From contig CM046454.1 in the NCBI GenBank assembly GCA_025506515.1, positions 32,972,465 to 33,036,464 on the forward strand: 64,000 nucleotides of DNA, read 5' to 3'. Source of the stretch: Flaveria trinervia. Its lineage: Eukaryota; Streptophyta; Magnoliopsida; Asterales; Asteraceae. How positions within the stretch are numbered: the first letter of the stretch is position 1; each line of letters begins with the position of its first letter. Below the pieces are notes generated by a model. It saw nothing but the letters and a program-made list of their open reading frames with translations, did no database searches and was not told the origin of the DNA. Below, piece by piece: positions 11,522 to 21,629 of the stretch. The position numbers and the translations under genes are program-made.

Positions 11522-12289
11522 TAAGAAGAGAGAAGTTTTGGAGAGGAACGTTAGGTTTGAAGAAGATGAAGCATTGAAGGCTTAGGTCAGGATATTTATA
11601 GGATACGGGTAAGAAAACGACTGAAGGATGTGGTGTTAGTCATCAGTAGTTTTAAACGACTGTTGACATGGTATTATCCTTTCAGACGTTAAAACAGCTG
11701 AAGTCCTGGTGTTAGGCATCAGAAGTTAGAAAACTACTGAAGACCGTGGTTTTGACTTCACATGATTGAAACAACTGAGGACTTGGTGTTTGTCATCAGT
11801 AGTTGTGAAACTACTGAAGACAGTGGTTTTGTCATCAGCTGTTGTAAACAATGAAGACTTGGTATTAGTCATCAGTAGTTATAAACTACTGAAGACATGG
11901 TTTTGCTTCAGTTGTTTAGAATGAAACAGCAGTTGTTAAAACAACTGAAGAGAAAGTTCATCAGTAGTTGTCGTAATTCATAGCCTTTCAGCTGTTTCAT
12001 GCTGTCCTCAACACTACTCATCAGATTTGCATCAGATTTTCAGGTGTTTCATAGGACATCAGTACTTATCTGTTTATACTGATTCAGTAGTTGTAACTAC
12101 ATCAGTAGTTTTAACTACATCAGTAGTTTGGAACAGATAAAGTACTTCAGTACTTATGAGGCATTTAGCCATCCGTAGTTATAAAAACTACTGAAGGGAA
12201 AAGGACCCATCAGTACTTATATGTGACATGGGTACCAATGATCATCAGTACTTATTACTAAGATCATCAGTAGTTGTCACTTATTCTAG
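11522..12289 (-). repeat. Pol-to-extra-ORF spacer of B, packed with inverted repeats
   Basis: Non-coding, 768 bp. It holds many copies of CAGTAGTT and its complement AACTACTG with variants CAGCTGTT and CAGTACTT. Examples are the hairpins at 11797-11816 (8-bp arms, loop GTGA) and 11873-11891 (8-bp arms, 3-nt loop). The same words fill the LTR upstream of its TATA box. Confidence 0.85.
11593..11600 (-). promoter_or_regulatory. Candidate internal TATA box before the B extra ORF
   Basis: TATAAATA on the minus strand, 72 bp upstream of the ATG at 11521. E has the same octamer at 36647-36654, 70 bp before its ATG, and I has TTTAAATA at the matching place (63253-63260). This suggests a separate transcript for the extra ORF. 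Confidence 0.55.
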
Positions 12290-15200
12290 TTACAGCATAC
12301 CAAGCCTTAACACCAGGTTTTGGAAAGTTGAACTATCCAAAGGCTTAGTAAAAATGTCTGCAAGCTCATCAGCACTAGGCACAAACTTAGGATCAATCAG
12401 ACCTTTTTCAAAGAAATCCCTTATAAAATGATGTATGATCTCTATATGTTTGGTCCTAGAGTGCTGGACTGGATTTTGACGATACACAGAGCTGAAGCAC
12501 TATCCATTAACAATGGAGTCTTAGTCTCTGTAATGCCATAATCCAGAAGTTGGTTCTGAAGCCAGAGTACCTGAGAGGTGACAACTTGCAGCAGCAATGT
12601 ACTCGGCCTCAGCAGTTGATGTAGCAACTGAGGTCTATTTCTTGCTCTGCCAAGAAATCAAGCAGTTGCCTAGGAATTGACATCCACCAGAAGTTGATTT
12701 CCTGGTCACTTACACCCTGCATAGTCACTGTCAGAAAAAGCAACTAATTTACCAGAATGTCCAGTAGAATACATAAACCTAGAGATGGAGTGCCTTGCAG
12801 ATATCTAAAGATCCTATTGACTGCAATCAGATGAGACTCTTTAGGTGCAGCCTGAAATCTAGCACAAACACATGTAGCAAACATAATATCTGGTCTAGAA
12901 GCTGTTAAATACATCAAGGACCCAATCATACATCTGTAAGGGTTTCATCAACCACTTTACCTTTCTGATCTGTATCCAGTTGTGTGGTGCTGCACATGGG
13001 AGTAGAACAAGGCTTATAGTTTTGTAAATCAAACTTTTGCAAAAGATCTTTTGTGTTTGGACTGATGAATGAAAATTCCATCAGCCTTTTGTTTGATTTG
13101 CAACCCCAGAAAGAACTGTAACTCTCCCATGGCACTCATTTCAAACTTCTGTTGCATCAACTTTGTAAAGGCATCACACAACTTTGGATCAGAGGATGCA
13201 AAAATGATATCATCTACATAAATTTGAACAAGTAGATTATGCTGCCCAGCTTTCTTAATGAATAAAGTCTTATCTATGGAGCCTCTAGTGAAATTATTTT
13301 CCAGAAGAAAGTTTGATAATGTCTCATACCAGGCTCTAGGAGCTTGTTTTAACCCATAAAGAGCCTTATCAAGCTTGTACACCCAATTAGGATGTTTATT
13401 GTCCTCAAAGCCTGGAGGTTGACATACATAAACCTCTTCTTTAATTTTTCCATACAAAAATGCACTTTTGACATCCATTTGAAAAACTTTAAGGTTTTGA
13501 TAAGCAGTATAAGCTAAAAACAATCGAATTGCTTCCAGTCTAGCTACAGGGGCAAAGGTTTCATCATAATCAATACCTTCTTCTTGTGCAAACCCCTGAA
13601 CAACCAGTCTGGCTGTTCTTAACAATAAGCCCATTTTCATCAGTTTTGTTCCTAAACACCCATTTAGTGCCTATTGCACACTTACCTGGAGGTAGAGGAA
13701 CCAGTTCCCACACTTGCTGTTTCTTGAACTGAAGAAGCTCAAGCTGCATGGCATCAACCCATCCATTGTCCTTTAAAGCAATGTGATAATTCTTTGGCTC
13801 TTGCTGACTGATGAAGAGAGCATAGAAGCAGAAATTTGACAATTGACTTCTTGTTGATACTCCAGCAGTGATACCACCAATGATTTAAGACATAGGGTGA
13901 TTCTTCAGATCTTGATACACAATGAGATCTGTGCAAGTGTTTGTAGCAGGCTCAGCAGTAACAGATGGTGATGGTGAATCATTTCCTTGAAACCAATCAG
14001 TGGATGGTAATTCAAAGGAAGTTGAATTCGAAGAGATCTCATCAGCATTGTTGTGGATGGTGCTACTGGAGCTACAGGAACATCAGGTCTAGCTGAATCA
14101 GGCAGTTGATCACTAAACCTGAAGAGGTGAGTACTGCAATCATCATCATCATCAGCACCAGTAGTACCACCAGGTGGTGAACTGTTGACAGGAGCAACAG
14201 CAGGAGTTTGATAAGGAACATATTGCAGTATGTCCAAATAAAATAACTCCACAGGGCTTTGTGGAATCTTGTCCTTTGGAGATTCATTGAACTAACATGT
14301 AGAGTTTCTTCAACCATCTTTGTTCTGCAGTTGAAGACTCTATATGCCTTGCAAGTAGATGAATAACCAACAAAATACCCTGCATCCACCTTAGGATCAA
14401 TTTTATGGAGTTGATCCTTTGTGTTGACAATAAAACAGGGACACCCAAATGCTTTGAAAAATGAAATCAGAGGAGCCAAATGATGGAGACTTATATGGAG
14501 TCTTCATCAACCTCTGATTTACTAAAACTCTATTTTGCACATAGCAAGCTGTGTTAACAGCTTCAGCCCAAAAGGTCAGTGGCAAACCAGAGTCAGCCAG
14601 CATGGACCTTGCAGCTTCAATGAGAGTCCTGTTCTTTCTCTCCACTACTCCATTTTGTTCTGGAGTCCTTGGAATGCTAAACTGCCTTTTGATTCCCTTT
14701 GAATGATAGAAGTCATCAAGTGTATGATTTCTGAATTCAGTTCCATTGTCACTCTAATACACTTGACTGGAAGGGAATACTGCTTCTCAATATACAACAC
14801 AAAGTGAATAATCTTCTGAGCAACCTCATCCTTTGAATGTAGAAAGAAAGTCCATACAAATCTGGAGTAATCATCCACAATTACCAGTCAGTATTTCTTC
14901 TTTGCCATGCTCATTACTCTCACAGGACCAAATAGATCCATATGCAGTAATTGCAAGCAGGCAGTGGACTTAGGCACTTCAATAGGAGGGAATGAGACTT
15001 TGTGTTGTTTTCCTTTTAAACAAGCAGTGCAGGTTTCATGACAGTGGAACTCCTTTATTGGTAAGCCTCTGACTAAACCATTGTGGGTAAGCTGATTCAT
15101 GTTTTTGAGATTAACATGACCAAGCCTTCTGTGCCACAGTTTAGATTCTTGAGAAGAGGCTTTGGAAAATAGGCAAGGATTGCCTCTTAGATCTATTTTC

Positions 15201-15588
15201 TTGGAAAGATCTAAGGCATACACTCTTCCTGTCCTGTTGGCTTTCAGGAGAGTGTGATCATCCAACACGTTATCAATCAAATGCAGAACTGTGGATGACG
15301 GAATCCTACAGTTCTGACTGGTGAAAAGAGCAACATGGCCTTTATCACACATTTGACTGACACTCAAGAGATTGTACTTGAGATTTTCCACATGATTAAC
15401 ATCATCAAATTTGATTTCTCCATTGGAGACAAAGCCCTTACCAATGATGTAACCCCTAGCATCATTGCCAAAAGAAACAAATCCTTTCTTTCCTTGAGAG
15501 TAGTCATAAAGAAGAGAGCTGTTCCAGTCATGTGCATAGATCCCCCACTGTCTACATACCAGATGCTACTTTGGCATGTTGGAGAACC
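12290..15588 (-). pseudogene. pol: Element B pol polyprotein (broken)
   Basis: Domains in order on the minus strand: aspartic protease (WYVDSGGSMHMTG, about 15555-15515); GAG-pre-integrase with an HHCC-type finger (LWHRRLGHVN ... CTACLKGKQH, 15220-15010); integrase core (MDLFGP, DDYSRFVWTFFLHS, MERKNRTLIEAARSM, 14960-14570); RT (MDVKSAFLYGKIKEEVYVCQPPGF, intact YVDD in IYVDDIIFAS, 13560-13180); RNase H (12929-12400). It ends LRLGML-stop at 12290. At least five frameshifts separate the pieces. Pol lies in the +1 frame relative to gag and is open from just after an AG|GG at 15590-15588. The role would be particle maturation, reverse transcription and integration. Confidence 0.88.
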
Positions 15589-15604
15589 CTGCAAAAATAA
15601 ACAA
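15589..15604 (-). promoter_or_regulatory. Possible 3' splice acceptor between gag and pol of B
   Basis: The U-rich tract TTGTTTATTTTTGCAG follows the gag stop and ends in AG|GG, after which the protease frame runs. The equivalent position is kept in E (AG at 32607-32608) and H (AG at 50943-50944). No donor site was identified. Confidence 0.3.
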
Positions 15605-18445
15605 TCAGTTAGTTTTAGAGACCCAAACCTTTTTGGTTTTGGGCCTGGTCTCATCAATAGATGGTAAACTAACAGGTTTATTTGAAACAACAGCCTGAGA
15701 GGAAGAAGATGGTGAAGAAGAGGAATCCTTTGGCTTGGATCTCCTTTTCTGTGGTTTCAACATAGGAGCATCTAGTTGGTTAACTCTACCCAACAGATGT
15801 TGAACCATCATAGCCAGCTGTGTCTGATTTTGTGATAAAGCTTTCAGCTCATCAGACACATTTCCAGTGGAGTTTGATAAGTTCCTATGTTGCACCTTCT
15901 TCTTCTGAGCACTCTCAGCTGTCACATGTTTAACCCTTTCCTTGTTGGATTTCTTTGAGGACTTAAGGGTTACAGGATTTGATGTTGCTCATACAAACGT
16001 GGTCTCAAACTCAGTTTTCATTTTTACCATTTTCTCTTTAATTTCTTCTTTTTGTTTGAGTTTGGAACCTCTTTTGTACCAACAATCATCTGTAAGATGA
16101 TTGAACAAACCACATACTTCACATGGTTTCTTCTTCATCTTAGGTTGATCATCAACTAAAGAGGGTGAAGCAACTGAAGACTTGTTCTTCAATGCTTTGG
16201 AAGCATTTTTTGCTTTCTTGACTGCCTCTTTAGTAGTCTTCAAACTCTTTCTACTGACAGTTTTCTTCTCTTCAGTACTGACAGCAGTTGGAGTTTGAAC
16301 TTCAGGTGTTAAATCCTGCTCTCTAGTCCTTTCAGGACCTTCAGAATTAACTCCTGAGTTGATCAACTCATTGATCATGTGAGTGTCAGCATTTGAACCA
16401 TCAACATCAGCTGATAGGTTCAGAGAGGCTTGATGCTGACTGCTACTTCTGATTGTGCTGTATCAGAAAGTAGATCACATTATGTGATGGATTGGTTATC
16501 ACTCTCACCATCAGATTCTACCTCTGCTCTTGGAGTAAAATCTGTAGGTGGAGCAGTGTGATTGTAACCAATGCCAAACTTCACATGGAAGTAGATTGCT
16601 TACTAAGAAGCATTTCAAAACCTTTGCATGATTGTACCCATCTATCACACTCTACCTGGGTAACTGCAAGGGTTTCTTTGAGATCTTTATACTTCTCTAG
16701 AAGTACCTCTTCTCTAGCCTTATCATAAATTATTTGGCATTTTAGTTTATAAATCTCATCATTTTTATCTTTAAGCACAGACTCAAACTCAGCTTTACTT
16801 TTGGAAAATATTTGTTCTAGCTCAATGTTCTTATTAATTAGAGCTACATTTGCTTCTCTAATGGAAGCAAATGCTGCTATGCATGGTTCAGAACATAATT
16901 TGGCTTTTGACTCAGAGGATACCTGTGATACCTGAGGTGTAGAAGCATTAGAAAATGAAGTGTCAGCAGACTCCAAAGCCATAAGAGCTAGATTCCCAAA
17001 AGGACTGTCACCACCATGTTGACCAGCACCTGAGAACAGTTGTTCATGACCAGACATGCCATCTGGTAAACTGCTCCAGTCAACAACTCCTGGGGTGAAG
17101 AAGCTGTGTTGTTGAGGTTGAGTTTGTAGTTGAGATTGGATGGCTGAGGTTCTGGTAGTGCATGAGGTTGTGGTGCCATAGGAACTTGAACTTGATTTGA
17201 CTATGGCATGTAATAACAAGGGTAAGGATATGGCATTTGACCCTGAGGAACAAAATATGCCGGAGATTGTTGTGAGGATGATGACTAGAAGTGATAGGAT
17301 GTTGCCCTCTGTGTTGTTGACTATTGCCAGGAAAAGTCACAAAGGGTGCAGTGGAGTTAGATCCAGTTGATCTACACTCTCTTGCAAAGTGTCCAAGCCT
17401 TTGGCATTTGTGACACCTAACTTGCTCTTGTCAAAACCAACTTGGTTTTGCCAGAGAGTCCTGGGAATTTTTTCCAGTTCTTTTGTAGAACTTCTGAGAT
17501 CTGATATTTATCAAGGCCATTTGGCTCATAATATCCATCTCTTCTAAGTCGTCATCAGCAATCCCCTTGAGATCATCCATAACGAAGCATAAATTGTCAT
17601 TATTACACCCAGTAAACTAAACTGACCTCAACACTCACAAATGCAGAATCAGAAGTGTTTGAAGAGAAATTAATATGCTCATCATACTGGCATTCAGATG
17701 AAGCATATTCTGACTCATGACCCACCAAGGCAGTGTTGCCTGGTACAAAGTCTTTAGTGAGCTTTCCAGATGAAGACAGCTTCTCTTCTGTTCTATCTCT
17801 CTCTCAAACGTGAGCAGTTTCCCATGGAGTTGGGTGAGAGATAGTTTGTCCAAACTTGCACTGGAGCGTAGGACAATAGTATATGTGTCCCATCTCTCAG
17901 GCAGTGATCTGAGAAATCTGTTATTCATCTGAATATTTGTGTACTCAAGTTTGACCATTTTTAATTCAGAGATCAAACAAGAGAACCGCTCATATTGTTG
18001 AGTCAGTGTCTCACCCTTTTATGAGAGAATGTCTCATATTGTTGGGCAAGGATTTCTCTATTATTTGCCAAGACCTCATCTGTTCCTCCAAATTGTCTTT
18101 CAAGGCATTCCAGAGGTCATGGGCAGTTTCATGATGCATTAGCCCAGAATAGATTTCATTGGGCAGTGCCATGGCCAGAATTCCATGGGCTTTTGCATCA
18201 ATTTCAAGCAACTTCTTATCCTCATCTGAGTATTGCTCCCTCCTCTTCAGAACCATTTGATTGGTTTCCGGGTTATTCACCATAGGCTTGTGTGGACCAT
18301 GTACCACTGATGTCCAACAACCTGCGCTGTTAACAGACAGGTGATGGAGCATTCGTCGTTGCCATATGTTATACTCATTCCTAACCAGCATTGGTGGCTT
18401 GGTTGAGGAACCAATATTGTGAGGATCATTGGAGGGAGTAGTCAT
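15605..18445 (-). pseudogene. gag: Element B gag, very long, two zinc knuckles (broken)
   Basis: The start is ATG 18445 (MTTPSNDPHN...), matching E at 29924 and G at 48893. The stop at 15605 follows KVWVSKTN. The span of about 2.8 kb would be about 940 codons, long for a copia gag. N to C: capsid-like domain with NIWQRRMLHHL and HDLWNALK; zinc knuckle CHKCQRLGHFAREC (about 17420, in an altered frame); a Pro/Gln-rich stretch; a coiled coil with KNDEIYKLKCQ and CDRWVQSCKGFEMLL; a Lys-rich linker; a second knuckle CEVCGLFNHLTDDC (about 16120); a Ser/Lys-rich tail. Several frameshifts interrupt it. Confidence 0.85.
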
Positions 18446-18660
18446 TTTCAGTTCAAAAACAATTTAATTCAAGCTTCTAAAAGTTTTACACAGACCACAA
18501 CAAACTCAACGAAAACCAAGAAAAGATCTCAGGATGAATGACCAGAGATACAGAAAATTCAATCTCTATAACCGTTTCTTGCAAAAACAAAAGCTAATTC
18601 AATCAAACATAGATCTTGAATAGCAGTTTCAATGATCAATTATTAGATCGATCAATGATT

Positions 18661-18677
18661 AACCTGCTCTGATACCA
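18661..18677 (-). other. Primer-binding site of B
   Basis: TGGTATCAGAGCAGGTT on the minus strand, one base inside the 5' LTR. The first 12 bases match the initiator tRNA-Met type primer site usual in plant copia elements. Confidence 0.93.
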
Positions 18678-18678
18678 T

Positions 18679-19623
18679 TGGACAGGATCAGCGATCACAA
18701 GTTTGATGTATTAGAGTTCAAAGCAGCGGAATAAGAACAGGAATTAGACAAATTGTAGCAAGAAATCGATACTTGTATGCAATAAGAGCACATACGGCTA
18801 TAGTGAGAGAATATATTTCTGATTCAGGAATGTTTATAGAATATGGAATATTTCTAATCAAATCATTCATCATTCATCTTATTACAATAGGTTGTTACTC
18901 CTTATATAGAGTGTAACAACCACTGCTGTTATCACGGAAAGTGACAACTGGCAGATCTATTACAAAAATAACTAAATCTTAACAAATACTGAAATATTCA
19001 CAACTACTGAGAACATATCAGAGTGTTAAGTACACAATATAAAACTACTGATTAGAAATTACTGAAACTACAACGACTGAAGAACAAGCTCTTCAGTTGT
19101 TTTACAAAACTACTGAAACTAGAAATATAAAACTACTGATATCACAACTACTGAAGAAGTACTCTTCAGCAGTTGTGACAAACTACTGACGCTTCAGTAC
19201 TTGATCTTCAGACTTTGACCTTCAGATGTTTCATCAGCTGATGACTTCAGTAGATATCATCAGCTGATGTCTTCAGTCTTTGTCTTCAGACTTTGTACAT
19301 CAGTTGTTGATCTTCAACACTTGTAAACGCTTCAGCTATTGTACTTCAGTACTTTGGTCTTTCAGCTTCAGCACTTGTGTTCTTCAGCTGTTCAGCTTCA
19401 GTACTTGTGTTCTTCAGCTGTTCAGCTTTAGTACTTGTGTTCTTCAGCTGTTGTACTTCAGCACTTTAGTTCTTCAGCTGTTGAAGTCTTGAGCACTTGA
19501 TCTTCAGCTGTTGAAGTCTTCAGCACTTGTCAAACTGCTGATGAGGCTTTCAGCAGTTGTTGTGATACCATGTGGGACTTAGAGGTTTTCTGATCTTGGC
19601 TCATTGGTTCTTTTGGTCCACCA
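18679..19623 (-). repeat. Element B 5' LTR
   Basis: 945 bp, close to the 3' LTR at 7012-8009 apart from scattered substitutions and two missing repeat units. It ends GGTCCACCA on the plus strand, where the 3' LTR has GGTCCAACA. The duplication AATTG follows. Confidence 0.93.
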
Positions 19624-19628
19624 AATTG
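19624..19628. repeat. Target-site duplication of B, right copy
   Basis: AATTG, identical to 7007-7011. Confidence 0.92.
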
Positions 19629-21629
19629 TTTTTGAAGTTTTGATTGGTTTTACTCAAAGTAATCATGCCAATTGATTGAACTAGGAATTCAAACCTACTA
19701 GGTTCAAATGCCTTGGTAACTAAATCAACCATTTGATTTTCAGTGGGTACTTGAATCAATTAATTAACCACTTTTCAGCACAGTCTCTCAAAAAATGATA
19801 ACGGATTTCAATGTGTTTTTTTAGTGCTGAACTGGATTATTTTTAATGAAAACATCTATTGTGTTGTCAATGTGAATTGGTGTGTGCAAGAAGTTAAATC
19901 CGTAATCAACCATCTAGTTTTGAATCCACAGTACTTGAGAGCAACAAGCAGATGTTGTAGTATACTGAGCTTCTGCTATTGAGACAGATACATTTGAAGT
20001 TGCATCCTCCATAATCACTGTTAGTGAAGGCATAGAGATTAAAGTCTCCTTCCTTTGATACCATAATCCAAGAGCAGGTTTGCCCTTAAGATATCTCAAT
20101 ATCCTCTTTACAGCATTTACATCAGATTCTTTAGGATCAGCTTGATATCTGGCACACACACAAACACCAAATATAATGCCAGGCCTACTGGCTGTTAGAT
20201 ACATAAGTGAACTGAACATAGATCTGTAGTGAGTCTGATCCACTGATTTGCCTTCTGAATCACGTCCATCTTCACTTTAGTATCCATAAGAGTTCTAATA
20301 GACTGACAATTAGCAAAGTGGAATGTCTTCAACATTGTTTCCACTTTTGATTAATTGATGAAGATTCCATTTGCTGCTTGTTGGACGTGCACCCCTAAAA
20401 AGAATGTGAGTTCCCCCATTTTTGAATGCATAAGGTCTTCAATGTCTTTACAGAGTTGCTTGTTTGTTGAGCCAAATATAACATAATCCACATAAATTGG
20501 ACTACCAACATGTCTTTTCCTCTTCTCTTTCTGAAGAGAATCTAATCGATCTTTCCTCTTTCATATACTTTTCAAGAGGAAAAGATGATAGAGTCTCATA
20601 CCACTTTCTTGGAGCTTGAAGAAGACCATACAGGGCTTTGTCAAGCTTGTACACCCTATGAGGGAAATCTAGATCTTCAAAGCCTGGTGGTTGACTCACA
20701 TAGACTTCTTCAGCAATCTTTCCATATAAAAATGCACACTTCACATCCTTTTGATAAACAGTAAACTTCATGGATGTAGAATATGCTAGAAATATTCTTA
20801 TTGCTTCTAATCTGGCAACAAGTACAAACACTTCATCATAATCAATTCCTTCTTCTTAAGTTGAAACATGTGCCACCAGCCTTGCTTTATTTCTGATGAT
20901 AATCCCTCGATCATCAGTTTTGTTTCTGTACAGCCATCTGGTGCCGATAGGGTATTATCCTTCAGGAAGGTCAACCAGTTGTCATACTTCTTGCTTCTTG
21001 AATTATAGCAATTCTTCTTGCATTTCTTTAATCCAACTATTCTCTTGAAGAGCCTCTTTGATGTTCTTGGGTACACTTTGACAAAGAAAGCATGAGACAA
21101 ACAGAGGTTTGCAATACTTGACTTGCTTCTTGTCACCTTTTCATTAAGTTCAACAATAATGCTTTCCAGTGGATGATTCTTGTGTATTTTGGTTATTGGA
21201 ATTAAGTCACCAGCAATGATTACATCAAGATTGGAGACATTTAGATCATTATGGTGAGAGGCACCTTCATCTTGTACTGTTTGGGAATTATGAAGATAAT
21301 CAGACTCTGTTTCATTGACTACTTCAACTTCAACAACACTTTTTGCATCCATCATTTGATGTTCTTTCTGTTTCAGCTGGATGAGTAGCTTGTTTTTTAT
21401 TTCTCATCTCTGTTGATAGATCTTCTGAATGTGATAGTAACAGGCTTGGACCTTCTTTAGTTGAAACACTTTGATTTTGTGATGGTTGTCTGATGGCATC
21501 AGCTTGGAGAGGAACATCTTCATTCATGTATTTACTAGATGTAGGAGAAATCAATGGAAAGTCATCTCTTCTTTCTACACGTGAAGAAGTTTCACCTGAA
21601 TGTAGATTCCATACATCTGACGAGTAAAG
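19629..21629 (-). pseudogene. pol: C1: 3' half of a copia pol (RT linker, RT, RNase H)
   Basis: Minus-strand fragments: an acidic/Ser-rich linker before RT (21554-20900), RT with KDVKCAFLYGKIAEEVYVSQPPGF (20831-20502), and RNase H (SLMYLTASRPGIIFGVCVCARYQ, 20243-19914). It ends EFLVQSIGMITL near 19665. The RT catalytic box reads YVDY at about 20480, so the last catalytic Asp is lost. Its 3' continuation is on the far side of B (leftward from 7011), which shows that B inserted just past the pol C-terminus. Its 5' half is missing: the sequence passes directly into C2 near 21630. Confidence 0.8.

Larger units (their letters stand above)
7012..19623 (-). mobile_element. Element B: full-length Sirevirus-like Ty1/copia element, family 1
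   Basis: A 12.6-kb minus-strand element bounded by near-identical LTRs (7012-8009 and 18679-19623) and a matching 5-bp duplication. From its 5' end (right) it carries a PBS matching initiator tRNA-Met, a very long gag with two zinc knuckles, pol, a 0.77-kb spacer full of short inverted repeats, an extra ORF of about 1,100 codons, and a PPT. A Sirevirus-type placement follows from the post-pol ORF. The LTRs differ by roughly 1.5% substitutions by eye plus two repeat-unit length differences, so this is the younger of the two complete elements. Its coding regions nevertheless contain frameshifts. Confidence 0.93.
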
